NCBI GenBank assembly: GCA_963828405.1
Contig: CAWHEG010000030.1
Coordinates: 186,001-250,000 of the forward strand
DNA from: JANMJD01 sp963828405
GTDB taxonomy: Bacteria > Actinomycetota > Acidimicrobiia > Acidimicrobiales > Ilumatobacteraceae
Direction: 5' to 3'
Length of the DNA stretch: 64,000 nt
Shown here: in pieces, positions 54,626-64,000 of the stretch
Position numbering within the stretch: position 1 is the first letter of the stretch
How the letters are laid out: the number at the start of each line of letters is the position of its first letter
Translations under genes and position numbers: made by a program
The notes under the pieces: generated by a model
The model's database searches: none
Told to the model about the DNA's origin: nothing
What the model saw: only the letters and a program-made list of their open reading frames with translations

Positions 54626-55533
54626 CCCTGGGCTCCCGCTGCGGCGGGCGGTGTCGCCAGGGCGCTGAGGCAGTCGGGGGACATCGGCGCCAGGGCGGCT
54701 GCGTGGCGATCGTCGGGCACGATGTGGCGTGGACGCGCACTCGGGCTGGTGGCCTTGTTCGACATCGCGTTGAAGGTCAGCGTCATCATCCGGCGCCGCC
54801 ATGGTGACAGGTTGGCCGACGAGCCGTGAAGGGTGTTGACGTGCATGAAGATCACCGAGCCGGCCGCACCGGTCGGGGCCACGATGCCGTGTTCGGCGAC
54901 CTGATCCGTGACCGTGTCCCGATCGGCGTAGCGAAACACGTGCGACGTTCCTCCATCCGACACCGCAGGCGGCGCCGGGACGTGTCGAAACGAGCCGGGT
55001 ACGAGCATCATCGGCGCGTTGAGATGGGTGACCTCGTCGAGGAAGATCAGCATGTTCACCATCCGAGGGGTGGGGATGTGGTCGTCGTAGAGGTAGCCGG
55101 GGTAGTCCTGATGCCAGAACCAGACGTCACCGGCAAACGCCGCCTTGCAGTTCACCCCGGACTGGAAGACGTACACGTCGTCGTCGAGGAGTTCGCGGGC
55201 CGCGGCGATCAGCGTGGGGTGATGGACCAGGCGGTCGAACACCTGGCTGTACAGCTGGGGGTTGGCGATCGTGCGGACGGTGGTGCCGTCCTTCTCGAAC
55301 AGGAAGCGGTCGGCTCGACGCTCACCGGCCAGCAGCCGGTCGGTCTCGGCGTTGATTACGCCGATCTCCACGCTCGACAAGACGGAGGGTCGCCAGGCGT
55401 AGCCCAGGCGGCGGTACGCGTCGACCAACTCGCTCGCCTGGCCGCCGATTGCCGCGGCCTCGATCTCTTCGTCCGTCGCCTCGGCCACGTCGGTGATGCT
55501 ACGCGTGATCTTCGGTCGTCCCGGGCTGTTCAT
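54622..55533 (-). CDS. Phytanoyl-CoA dioxygenase (PhyH)-family Fe(II)/2-oxoglutarate enzyme
   Basis: The 303-residue protein has the iron-binding His-x-Asp in FWHQDYPGYLYD and the distal His in VNTLHGSSANLSPW, followed by the Arg (RRRMM) that holds 2-oxoglutarate. VNMLIFLDEVTHLNAPMMLVPGSF is typical of PhyH/EctD relatives that hydroxylate small substrates or lipids. The start MNSPGRPK at 55533 overlaps the end of the TIR-STAND gene by 35 bases. The substrate is unknown. Confidence 0.85.
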   Translation of the reverse strand: MNSPGRPKITRSITDVAEATDEEIEAAAIGGQASELVDAYRRLGYAWRPSVLSSVEIGVINAETDRLLAGERRADRFLFEKDGTTVRTIANPQLYSQVFDRLVHHPTLIAAARELLDDDVYVFQSGVNCKAAFAGDVWFWHQDYPGYLYDDHIPTPRMVNMLIFLDEVTHLNAPMMLVPGSFRHVPAPPAVSDGGTSHVFRYADRDTVTDQVAEHGIVAPTGAAGSVIFMHVNTLHGSSANLSPWRRRMMTLTFNAMSNKATSPSARPRHIVPDDRHAAALAPMSPDCLSALATPPAAAGAQG

Positions 55534-58054
55534 CGAACGTCGGCGGCTCCAGGCCGGCCTGACGGATGCGGTCGGCGGCTGCCAGCGCCGCGTCCCGGTC
55601 GCCGGCCCGCCACGCCGCCTGGGAGAAGCGGGCCAGGGCGGCATACATGTTGCGATGGCCGTCGGGCACGCCCAGCCGTTCACCCTCGGCGATCGCCGTG
55701 CGCAGCAGTTCGAACGCCCGTGCCGGTTCGGTCCCCCCGACGGCGTCGGCGAGGTTGACGAGGCCGCGGATCCGCTCGACGGCGTGTCCGGGCTGGGCGG
55801 TCACCGTCTCGACGGCTTGCTCGAGCAGCGGTATCGCCTCGGCCGAGCGGCCCGACGACATCAGCACGAGGGCGAGGTTGTTCAACGCCGCTCCGGTGTC
55901 GACCGAGCCCGGGTGGGCGGAGCGCCAGTGCCCGATCGTCGACCGCAGGATGCCCTCGGCCTCGGCGAGGTCGTCGGGTTGTCCCCGTCGACGCAGGAAG
56001 TCGGCCAGGTTGTCACGGGCGATGGCCATCCGGTCGGGCGTCGTGGCGGCATCCGAGCCGAGGACGTCCACCTGGATGTGCTGCCAGTCGATGGCGGCGT
56101 CGAGCTGGCCGTCGTCGGCCAGGGCGGTCGGAAGCCGGTCGACGAGCAGGCGCAAGGCAGGGGTCATGGCCACGGTGCCGTCCTCGTCGGTCGCCGCCAT
56201 GAGGGTGACAAAGCCGATGTCGACGGCGTCGGCGGATCTCGTCTGGTGGAGGAAGGTCGTGCACAGCGCCAGGCCGAGCACCGCATGCACGTCGCCGAAA
56301 GCCGGGACCTTCGAGGTGTGCTCGAACACGGCGACGGCGTGGGGCTCGCAGTCGTGGAGCACCGGCCAGCGGTCGGGGGTTTCGGCCGCCTCCGGCGTGT
56401 ACAGGTCGATCACGGCCTGGGCGGCGGCGAGCAGCTCTGCGTTCCTGGTGTCGGTCGCCACGCCGCGGAGGTAGTCGCCGAGCACGCCGTGCATCGAGCC
56501 GTAGAAGCGGGGGTCGTCGGCTTCCGTCACGAACGAGCGGGCGACGAGCTCGGCACGGGCCGCCGGGCCGAACCGTTCGTGGGGGAGTCGGCGCAGGAGC
56601 ACCTCGGGCACGGGCAGCGGCGCGAACCACGAGAGCAGCCGGGCTGCGGACCGGGTCGGTTCGGGGAGCGATTCGTACGACACGGCCAGCGCCTCGGTCA
56701 CGCCGCGCAGGGCACCGGCGGGGTAGGAACGCTGCACCGCCGCCATCGACGCGTCGAGCACGGAGGTCGTCCCGCCGGCGGTCGCCCGGGCGAGGAGCTC
56801 GTTGGGCGTGAAGGCCCGGTGGACGAGGCCGGCGTTGAGCAGGTTGAGCGCCAGCGGGAGCCAGCCCACCCAGGCGGCGATCACCGTCGCCGGCTCACCG
56901 TCGAGCATCCGTTTGGCCAATCCCCGGCGCAGCAGCGCCTCGGCGGCCGCCGGCTCGAGGGTGTCGATCGGGACGGCGCGCACCGAGCCTTCGGTGTACT
57001 TCGACAGCCGTACGCGGGAGGTGAGCAGCATCGGCAGCACGCCGACGGCGGGGAACAGGTCGCCGAGCGCGGGCGGGTGGCCGTCGGCCGCGGGCTCGGG
57101 CACATCGTCGACGACGACCACGGCGCGCAGCGTGGCACCCCGTCGTTCCAGCTCGGCGATGAGCCGGGCCCGGATCTCGGCCGGTGTCGTCGAGGGATCG
57201 TCGAGCCCGGCCGTCGACGGGTCGAGGGACCGCAGGACATCGTGCCACTGCGGAACCAGTCGGCGGCGGGCGTCGATCCAGAAGCAGCCGTCGGGGAAGC
57301 GCATCGGCGCCAGGCGTCGGACGTACTCCGCTGCGAGGCGGGACTTGCCCACTCCGGCGATCCCCTCGATGGCGGCCACGGGGGCCGACTCCGAAGCGAT
57401 CCACGACAGCGCCTGGTCGACCGCCCACAGCTCGTCGCTCCGTCCGACGAAACCCTCGCCCAGCGATACCGGCGGGCCGTCGGGCGGCACCAGTCGGTGC
57501 CCCGGAGGGAACGGCTGCGGCGGTGGCGTGCGTGACGCCTCGAGCAGGGTCCGGCGGAACGCCTCGGTGCCCACCGTGCGCTCGATGAGACTCCCGATCG
57601 TCGGTGGATCGGCCGCCAGCCGGCTGCGTACGAGGGCAGCGATCGCCGCGGGATCGTCGAGGTGCGGCCAGTTGGTCACCCGCAGGGCCGGGGGGAGGCG
57701 CCACGCGTCGGTCTCGGCGAGACCCTCGGTGGGGAGCGCGACCACGGCGTGGTCGAAGGACCGACCATCGCCCCGCCCGTGGTCCGGCAGCGCAGCGGCC
57801 AGCACGGCCCGGAGCTCGAACAGGCAGTACCACCGCCGGAAGTAGGTCTCGTCGGCGAGCACGACCACGACCCGGGCGGCGAACAAGGCGTCGACCAGCC
57901 GCTCCGGGAAGCGGTCGCCGAGCTCGATGAACTCGGAGTCGAGGTAGGCGGCGGCGCCGAGACGTTCGTGGAGGGCCACCGCCGCAGCGCGGTTCGTCGC
58001 TCGGGCGTAGGAGATGAACACCTCGGGTGGCGGGGCCACGCCGTCGTCGGACAC
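55499..58054 (-). CDS. TIR-STAND (NB-ARC)-TPR protein, candidate immune or signalling NTPase
   Basis: The 851-residue protein has an N-terminal TIR domain at about 10-150 (EVFISYARATNRAAAVALHERL, with the putative NADase Glu80 in YCLFEL). An NB-ARC-type STAND ATPase covers about 200-480: FVGRSDEL, P-loop GIAGVGKS at 231-238, Walker B AVVVVDDV at 311-318, LLTSRVRLSK and GWLPLALNLL. Helical TPR-like repeats run from about 640 to 840 (AALNNLALVLMSSGRSAEAIPLLEQA). This is the order of plant NLR receptors and of bacterial STAND defence proteins. Sensing by TPRs and NAD cleavage by TIR is inferred. It overlaps the downstream dioxygenase gene by 35 bases. Confidence 0.9.
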   Translation of the reverse strand: MSDDGVAPPPEVFISYARATNRAAAVALHERLGAAAYLDSEFIELGDRFPERLVDALFAARVVVVLADETYFRRWYCLFELRAVLAAALPDHGRGDGRSFDHAVVALPTEGLAETDAWRLPPALRVTNWPHLDDPAAIAALVRSRLAADPPTIGSLIERTVGTEAFRRTLLEASRTPPPQPFPPGHRLVPPDGPPVSLGEGFVGRSDELWAVDQALSWIASESAPVAAIEGIAGVGKSRLAAEYVRRLAPMRFPDGCFWIDARRRLVPQWHDVLRSLDPSTAGLDDPSTTPAEIRARLIAELERRGATLRAVVVVDDVPEPAADGHPPALGDLFPAVGVLPMLLTSRVRLSKYTEGSVRAVPIDTLEPAAAEALLRRGLAKRMLDGEPATVIAAWVGWLPLALNLLNAGLVHRAFTPNELLARATAGGTTSVLDASMAAVQRSYPAGALRGVTEALAVSYESLPEPTRSAARLLSWFAPLPVPEVLLRRLPHERFGPAARAELVARSFVTEADDPRFYGSMHGVLGDYLRGVATDTRNAELLAAAQAVIDLYTPEAAETPDRWPVLHDCEPHAVAVFEHTSKVPAFGDVHAVLGLALCTTFLHQTRSADAVDIGFVTLMAATDEDGTVAMTPALRLLVDRLPTALADDGQLDAAIDWQHIQVDVLGSDAATTPDRMAIARDNLADFLRRRGQPDDLAEAEGILRSTIGHWRSAHPGSVDTGAALNNLALVLMSSGRSAEAIPLLEQAVETVTAQPGHAVERIRGLVNLADAVGGTEPARAFELLRTAIAEGERLGVPDGHRNMYAALARFSQAAWRAGDRDAALAAADRIRQAGLEPPTFDEQPGTTEDHA

Positions 58055-58231
58055 CTACAACCACCTCCGTACGGCCGGTGGGCGGAGCCCGAACCGTACC
58101 ACGGCGGGTACTCCTGCCTTCGCCGACGGGGCAGAGACGCAGGACGGGGCGTGGTCGGACGGACGCGGCACCCGGCCAAAACGTCAGATCTGCTCAGTAG
58201 CCTTGACTCCGACTTCAGAAGAAGGTTGTAG

Positions 58232-59264
58232 ATGAGTGGAAACTCGGTGTTCCGGCACCAACACAGTGGGGTGCTGAGCCTCGCCGCGATCGAGGCCCCG
58301 AGGGTCATCACGTCCGACTGGATCGACGAGCAACTCGCCGACACCTACGCGCGCAACGGCCTGCATCCGGGGCTGTTGGCGGGGTTGGCCGGCATCGAGG
58401 AGCGCCGCTGGTGGGACGACGACGTCTCGTTCGCCGACGCCGCCGCCATGGCGGGCCGTGCGGCGATCGACAAGGCCGGCATCGACCCGGCCCAGATCGG
58501 CGTCCTCCTCTCGCACCTCGGTGTGCAAGGAGCACCTCGAGCCGTCGGTCGCCTGTGCCGTGCACCACCAACTCGGGCTGGCCTCGTCGTGCCTCAACTT
58601 CGACCTCGGCAACGCCTGCCTCGGCTTCGGCAACGCCATCTATGTGGCGGCCACGATGCTCGATGCCGGCGCCGTCGACTACGCCCTGATCGTCGACGGT
58701 GAGGGCAGCCGGTACACCCAGGAGACGACACTCGAGCGCCTCCGTCGTCCCGACGCCGGTGCCGGTGAGGTGTTCGCCGAGTTCGCCTCGCTCACCCTCG
58801 GTTCGGGGGCCGCGGCGATGGTGCTGGCCCGGACGGACCGCCACCCGGAGGCGCACCGTCTCGTCGGCGGTGTCGCCAGGGCGGCCACGAAGTACCACGA
58901 TCTGTGCATCGGCAGCCTCGACCGGATGACCACCGACACCCACAGCCTGTTGGTGGCCGGGCTCGACCTCGCCGCCGATGCATGGAGCGAGGCGTCGATC
59001 ACCGACGAGTTCGGGTGGTCCGGCGGGCTCGACTGGTACATCCTCCACCAGGTGAGCAAGGTGCACACGACGATGCTCTGCGAACGGCTGGGCATCGACC
59101 AGAGCAAGGCACCGCTGACCTACCCGAGGTATGGCAACGTCGGCCCCGCCGCGGTGCCGATCACGCTGGCCAGCGTGCAGGACCAGATCCAGCCCGGCGA
59201 GCGGGTGCTCTGCCTGGGCATCGGCTCGGGCCTCAACACCAGCGCTACCGAGCTCGTCTGGTGA
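58232..59264 (+). pseudogene. oleA: OleA, thiolase-fold acyl-CoA condensing enzyme (one frameshift)
   Basis: Two frames form a FabH/OleA-like enzyme of about 344 residues. The N-terminal part ends at DPAQIGVLLS; from TSVCKEHLEPSVACAVH to the end is one base away, fitting one extra C near 58,520. The catalytic Cys is in LGNACLGFGNAIY, and His and Asn are in YILHQVSKVHTT and RYGNVGPAAVPI. OleA joins two fatty acyl-CoAs head to head into a 2-alkyl-3-ketoacid. It starts at ATG 58232 after GAAGG and overlaps oleBC by four bases. Confidence 0.83.
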
Positions 59265-61811
59265 ACATCGCTGCGCCGACGGCTGCCGCGCAGGATCTGT
59301 TCGGCCTGGAGGCGTTCGGGGTGGATCCCCGCGTGGTCGCGCACGCTCGACGTGCCCAGCCACGACGGTGCCACCCACCGCTGGCACCTGCTCGACAGAC
59401 CGGCGGCCGGCCCGCCCGTCGAGGGGGTCACCGTGCTCTGCCTGCACGGCAACCCGACCTGGTCGTTCCTCTGGTCGCGATTGCTCGCCGAACTGGCCCC
59501 GGAACATCGCGTCATCGCCCCCGACCTGCTGTCGATGGGCTGGTCGCAGCGGATCGGCCGGCGGGCGTACGGCGACCGGGTGAGCGACGTCGACGACCTC
59601 CTGCGAGCCCTCGACGTGCCCGGCCCGGTGTGGATCGTGGCCCAGGACTGGGGTGGCGCCATCGCCATGGGTTTCGCCGTCGCCCACCCGGAGCGCGTGG
59701 CCGGGTTGGTGCTCTCCAACACCGGCATTGCCGTACCCGCCGGCCGTCGGGCGCCGTGGCTGATCAGGCTGGCGGCCACCAGCGGCCTCCACCGGTTGAC
59801 GACGCGCACGACGCCAGCTGTTCGTGCGCGGCACTCCGTTCCTGCCCGGCCGGGGACTCACCCGTCTGCAACGGCGAGCGCTGGCCGCTCCGTACCGCAC
59901 GCGGCAACGCCGTGACGGCGTTGCCGGGTTCGTCGCCGATGTGCCCTTCGACGCCGGCCACCCGTCGGCCGCCGATCTCGCCGCCGTTGCCGACCGCCTA
60001 CCGCAGCTCGACGTCCCGGTGCGGCTGGTGTGGGGATCGCGCGACCCGGTGTTCGACGACGACTTCGCCGAGGACCTGCGCGCCAGGTTCGCCGACGTGG
60101 CGCTGCACCGGGTCGCCGACAGCGGTCACCTGACGGTGCTGGAGACCTCGATCGCGCCGTTCGTCGAGTCGGCGATCGCCGGCGACCCGCCGGGCGCCCC
60201 TGGTCCCGTGGTGGACGCGCCGGCGGCGGACGGCCAACCCCTGTGGGCGTTGATCGATCGCCCCGAGCGGCCGGCGATCGCCGTCAGCGACGCCGCGGCC
60301 GCCACGACCGTCGATGCCGCCGGTTTCGAGGCCCGGGTCGCCACGTTCGCTTCCGGCCTCCACCGTGCCGGCGTGCGCGGCGGGCAGCGCATCGCCGTGC
60401 TCGTCCCGCCCGGTGTCGATCTGATCGCCGTCGTCTATGCGTGCTGGCGAATCGGCGCGGTCACCGTCGTGGCCGATCGCGGCCTCGGCCTGCGCGGCCT
60501 CGGTGCGGCCGTGCGTTCTGCCCGTGTCCGCCACGTCGTCGGGCCCCGGCGCGCCGTCGTCGCGGCGCGCGCACTGCGGTGGGCGCCACACGCCACGGCG
60601 ATCACCATCGGATCGCTGGGCGCCGCGCCGACGGTGCCGCGGCTCGACCAGCTCGACATGCCGTCACCGGCCCCCGAGGACCCAGCCGCGGTCGTGTTCA
60701 CCTCGGGGGCCACGGGCCCGGCCAAGGGCGTGCGCTACTCGCACCGTCAACTGCACGCTCAGCGCGATGCCCTGCGCGCCTTGTACGGCATCACCGCCGC
60801 CGATCGGTTCGTCGCCGCGTTCGCCCCGTTCGCCGTGTTCGGCCCGGCCCTCGGCATCGCCACGGGCCTCGCCGACAACGACGTCACCTCCCCGGGGACC
60901 CTCACGGCTGCGGCGCTCGACGACGCCTGCCGCCGGGTCGAGGCGACGATGGTCTTCGCCTCGCCCGCCGCGCTGGCCAACGTCGTGCGCACGGCGAGCG
61001 GTCCGCTGCCCTCACTGGCCAAGGTGCGCCTGGTCATGTCGGCCGGCGCTCCGGTGCCCATCCACACGCTGCGCGAGATGGCCCGGTTGTGCCCGCACGC
61101 GGCCCTGCACACGCCCTACGGGATGACCGAGATCCTCCCGGTGGCCGACATCTCGTTGGCCCAGCGCACCGCCGTCGGCGGGGGTCGCGGCGTGTGCGTC
61201 GGGCGCCCGGTGCCGGGCTGTGACGTGATCATCGCCGCCACCGACCCGCGCCTCCCGCTCGCCGCACTCGGCACCGGCGAGACGGGCGAGGTCGTCGTCA
61301 GCGCGCCGTGGATGTCGGCGGCTACGACCGCCTGTGGCACACCGAGCACCTGGCCCGCCCGGTGATGGGCGGCGCCGGCGGTGCCGACGGCGGAGCGGAC
61401 GGCGCGGCGCGCACCTGGCACCGCACCGGCGACGTCGGCCATCTCGACGGCGCCGGCAGGCTGTGGATCGAAGGTCGTGTCGTGCACCTCATCCACACCG
61501 TCGACGGCCCGCTGACGCCGGTGCCGCTCGAGATCGCCGCCGAGGCCGTGCCCGGCGTGCAGCGTGCCGCCGCGGTCGGCATCGGGCCCCGGGGGGTGCA
61601 GCAGGTCGTGATCGTGGTCGAGACCGACGGGCGTCGCGACGGCCCGGCGCCGACGGCGCTTGCCGCGGCCGTCCGTCGGGCGTGCGCTCCCCAGAAGATC
61701 GCCGCGGTGTGGACGACGAGACGGCTGCCGGTCGACATCCGCCACAACTCCAAGATCGACCGCACCGCGCTCGGGCGCACGATGGAGCGAACCCTGTCCG
61801 GGCGGCGATCG
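59261..61811 (+). pseudogene. oleBC: OleBC fusion: beta-lactone decarboxylase plus beta-lactone synthetase (frameshifted)
   Basis: The first 310 residues are an alpha/beta hydrolase of the haloalkane-dehalogenase type: CLHGNPTWSFLWSRLL, VIAPDLLSMGWS, nucleophile Asp in VAQDWGGAIAMGFA, VRLVWGSRDPVFDDDF and HRVADSGHLTVLE. Without a stop it continues into an AMP-dependent synthetase: RPAIAVSDAAAATT, VVFTSGATGPAKGVRYSHRQ, HTPYGMTEILPV, WHRTGDVGHLD and NSKIDRTAL. This matches the OleBC fusions of actinobacteria. Frame changes lie near 59,338, 59,815 and 61,318. OleC makes the beta-lactone; OleB converts it to alkene and CO2. No stop separates it from the oleD ATG. Confidence 0.83.
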
Positions 61812-62834
61812 ATGAAGGTCCTGGTCACCGGCGCCGGCAGCCTGTTGCTCGGCGGTGTCGCCGCCGCCCTGCTCGCTCGGGGTGACGAGGTCGTCTGCCT
61901 GCAGCGCCGCCCGCTGGCCGATCACCGGCGAGAACCTCCGCCAGGTGCTCGGCGACGTGCGTGACCACGCCGTCGTCGTCGGCGCGGCTGCGGGGTGCGA
62001 TGCCATCGTCCACGGTGCCGCTCGCGTCGGCGTCGTCGGCAGCTGGGAGGAGTTCCGCAGCGTCAACGTCGACGGCACCACGAACGTGCTCCGCGCTGCT
62101 CGCGCCGCAGGGCGTCGGGCGTGTGGTGCACGTGTCGACCCCGTCGGTGGCCCACTCGGGCCGGTCGATCGTCGGCGCCGGCGCAGAGCCGGCGGTCGTC
62201 GGCCGCAGGGGCGCCTACTACGCCGAGTCGAAAGCGGTCGCCGAGGGGGTCGCCCTCGCCGCCGACAACGACGAGCTGGGCGTCGTGGCCATTCGTCCGC
62301 ATCTCGTCTGGGGGCCGGGCGACACCCAGCTCGTCGGGCGCATCGTCGAACGGGCCGCCGCCGGCCGGCTGGCCATGGTCGGCACGGGCAGCGCGCTGGT
62401 GGACACGCACGTTCGTCGACAACGCGGTCAGCGCCCACGTCGCCGCGCTCGACGCCGTGCGGCCCGGTGCGACGTGCGCCGGTCGGGCCTACGTGGTCGC
62501 CAATGGTGAGCCGCGCACGGTGAGGGAGCTGTTCGAGGGGATCTGCGTGGCGGGCGGCGTCGAGTTCGCGCCGCACCACGTTCCGGGCGTGGTGGCGCGG
62601 CGCCTCGGTTCGCTGGTGGAGCGGGTGTGGCCCCGCCTCCGCGACGACGAACCCCCGATCACCCGGTTCCTCGCCGAGCAGCTGGGAACGGCGCACTGGT
62701 TCGATCCACGCCCGGCCCGCAACGACCTCGGCTGGGCACCGCATGTCACGCTCGACGAGGGCTTCGAGAAGTTGCGGCAGTGGTTCGTGGTCGACGGCGG
62801 GCCACGACGACCTCTTCCTGTTGCGCGGCGGTGA
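61812..62834 (+). pseudogene. oleD: OleD, NADPH-dependent 2-alkyl-3-ketoacid reductase (frameshifted)
   Basis: Combined frames give a short-chain (extended SDR) reductase of about 340 residues. The nucleotide motif is KVLVTGAGSLLLGGVAAALL. It continues with GENLRQVLGDVRDHA, IVHGAARVGVVGSWEEF, HVSTPSVAHSG, catalytic Tyr-x-x-x-Lys in YYAESKAVAEG, IRPHLVWGPGDTQL and TFVDNAVSAHVAAL. One-base changes lie near 61,924, 62,105 and 62,405. It reduces the OleA product to a beta-hydroxy acid for OleC. Its ATG is in frame with oleC. Confidence 0.82.
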
Positions 62835-62912
62835 GGCGTTCACACCGCGGCGGACGGGCCGCCACCTGGCGCACGGCCACGGGCTCGGGACGAGGACCGC
62901 AGGCGGCGGGGG

Positions 62913-63290
62913 TCAGCCCGCGTCACCCGTCAGGTCCGGTTCCGGCGCGAACTCGCAGAACGCGGCGTAGGCGCGGGGCCCGTAGACGGTGCCCGGTCCG
63001 CCGCTCATCAACATCGCCACGCCGATCGCCTCGGCGGCCTCCTGGCGGGTGGCCCCGGCCCGGGCCGCGCTCGCCGCGTGGGAGGCGATGCATCCGTCGC
63101 AACGCTCGGCGACGCCGATGGCGAAGGCGATCAGCTCCTTGGTCCTGGCGTCCAGCGCACCGGGTGCCACCGCCGCGTGGTGGAAATCGCCGAAACCCTT
63201 GTAGACGTCGGGAATGGCGTGGCGGAGCTCACGGTGCAGGGGCCGAAGCTCGTCGAGGACCGTCTTGCCGTGGCCGTGTTCGTTCATCAT
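62913..63290 (-). CDS. Carboxymuconolactone decarboxylase/AhpD-family protein
   Basis: The protein is about 125 residues. It has the CMD/AhpD signature LDARTKELIAFAIGVAERCDGCIASHAASAARAGATRQE, with the CxxC pair and nearby His that act in disulfide-linked peroxide reduction in AhpD. It ends in a short helical part. It could serve in peroxide defence or as a lactone decarboxylase; no operon partner is seen. ATG 63290 or 63287 may be the start. Confidence 0.88.
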   Translation of the reverse strand: MMNEHGHGKTVLDELRPLHRELRHAIPDVYKGFGDFHHAAVAPGALDARTKELIAFAIGVAERCDGCIASHAASAARAGATRQEAAEAIGVAMLMSGGPGTVYGPRAYAAFCEFAPEPDLTGDAG

Positions 63291-63466
63291 TCGTCGCCGA
63301 TCTTCCGATTCCGAAGTGGAGGCCACGTCGACGGGATCGTCGTGGCCGCACTTCGATGGTAGACCGCGCCGGATCGGCGTCGTGAGGGTCGTAGGTCCCC
63401 CGTTGAGATGACCGGCGATGACTCCGGCGGCACCCGGGCCCACGAACTTGGCGTAAGGTCACGGTT

Positions 63467-63832
63467 GTGACGGACGGCTCCACCGCCTCGGAAACCTCCG
63501 CTCGCGCTCGGTCCTCGATCGCCGAACTCGACGCGGCGCGACTGCAGGAGCGCTTCGCCGGGCTCGGGTTGACGCACATCGTCGAGGCCGCCGAGCGCCG
63601 TCCGGTCCGCTTGGCCGGCGAGATCCGCGGCACGCTCCAGTCTGGCTACGAGGACGCACCGCGCCTCGCCGTGACGATCGACGACGGTACCGGGACCGCC
63701 CTCGTGGTGTTCAGCGGTCGGCGCCGAATTCGCGGCTTCGACGCCGGTCGCACCGTGATCGTCGAGGGCGTCGGGCGTCGCGAGCATGGCCGACTGGTGA
63801 TCCACAACGCGGCGTACACCTTGCTCCCCTGA
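63467..63832 (+). CDS. OB-fold nucleic-acid-binding-like protein
   Basis: The 121-residue protein starts at GTG. After a variable N-terminus it has an OB-fold-like pattern: RPVRLAGEIRGTLQSGYEDAPRLAVTIDDGTGTALVVFSG, then FDAGRTVIVEGVGRREHGRLVIHNAAYTLL. Similar small proteins lie beside potassium-uptake trkA genes in actinobacteria, as here. Its role is unknown; binding to single-stranded nucleic acid is only suggested by the fold. Confidence 0.8.
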   Translation: MTDGSTASETSARARSSIAELDAARLQERFAGLGLTHIVEAAERRPVRLAGEIRGTLQSGYEDAPRLAVTIDDGTGTALVVFSGRRRIRGFDAGRTVIVEGVGRREHGRLVIHNAAYTLLP

Positions 63833-63865
63833 CACCGCCGGCGCCGCCGTCAGCCGACCAGCACC

Positions 63866-64000
63866 TCAGCCGACGAGCAGGGTGCGCAGGTCCTCCTCGG
63901 ACTCCTGGTTGGCGAGCATCAGGACCTCGTCGCCGCCGAGCAGGACGGTGTCGCCGCGGGGGACCACGACGCTGCCACCGCGGACGATGGCGACGACGGA
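63866..64000 (-). CDS. TrkA-type potassium uptake protein, C-terminus (partial)
   Basis: The last 44 residues of a minus-strand gene enter from the right edge: VVAIVRGGSVVVPRGDTVLL, then GDEVLMLANQESEEDLRTLL. This is the end of a TrkA-C (RCK_C) ligand-binding domain, in which such proteins gate Trk/Ktr potassium channels. The nucleotide-binding part lies outside the window. Confidence 0.8.
   Translation of the reverse strand, partial: SVVAIVRGGSVVVPRGDTVLLGGDEVLMLANQESEEDLRTLLVG

Noticed and set aside
63709..63726. GGTCGGCGCCGA similar to the CRISPR repeat
   Set aside because: It is a 12-base chance match inside the OB-fold coding sequence, with no spacer periodicity.

Overview
High-GC chromosomal DNA, most likely from an actinobacterium of class Acidimicrobiia. 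This is inferred from the lexA / LysM / nrdR order, a B12-dependent nrdJ behind a long leader hairpin, a class II DAHP synthase, a steroid-type P450, and secreted proteins ending in ~128-residue repeats. No sequence comparison was run, so the placement is an inference.

Layout. 1-22,096 is core chromosome: an aminotransferase tail, lexA with several SOS-like operators, a LysM protein, nrdR, a RibD-like reductase and nrdJ, then a secreted lysozyme-like protein, tdk, surE, a P450, an LmbE-type deacetylase, a broken HisD-family gene, a thiolase, an MFS transporter, a beta-lactamase-like protein, DAHP synthase, a sigma factor, nadD, an LCP-like protein and rsfS. At 22,097 lies tRNA-Ala(GGC). A 25.4 kb integrated element (22,127-47,526) sits in the 3' half of this tRNA, bounded by exact 44-bp direct repeats. 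It has an Xis-like gene at the left, a tyrosine integrase at the right, and matching paired CTGACACCTT arm sites at both ends. Its cargo is a giant secreted protein with a triplicated repeat, a kelch protein, a VapBC pair, a relaxase remnant cut by an ISAzo13-like element, and a complete type I-C CRISPR-Cas locus (cas3-cas5-cas8c-cas7-cas4-cas1-cas2 plus about 31 spacers).

Right of the element are an IS481 remnant, an 8-oxoguanine-deaminase-like amidohydrolase, a DUF6226 gene, a hydrolase fragment and a GNAT gene. They are followed by a thioredoxin-DUF302 pair behind a CsoR/CstR-like palindrome, then a TIR-STAND-TPR protein overlapping a PhyH-type dioxygenase and alanine racemase. Next is an oleA-oleBC-oleD long-chain olefin/beta-lactone cluster in which oleC reads into oleD. 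A CMD-family gene, an OB-fold gene and the tail of a TrkA-type protein close the window.

A warning runs through the annotation. Single-base frame changes break the HisD-family gene, cas3, cas5, cas8c, the transposase and the whole ole cluster, while conserved protein continues in another frame after each break. Uncorrected sequencing indels are as likely as true gene decay.
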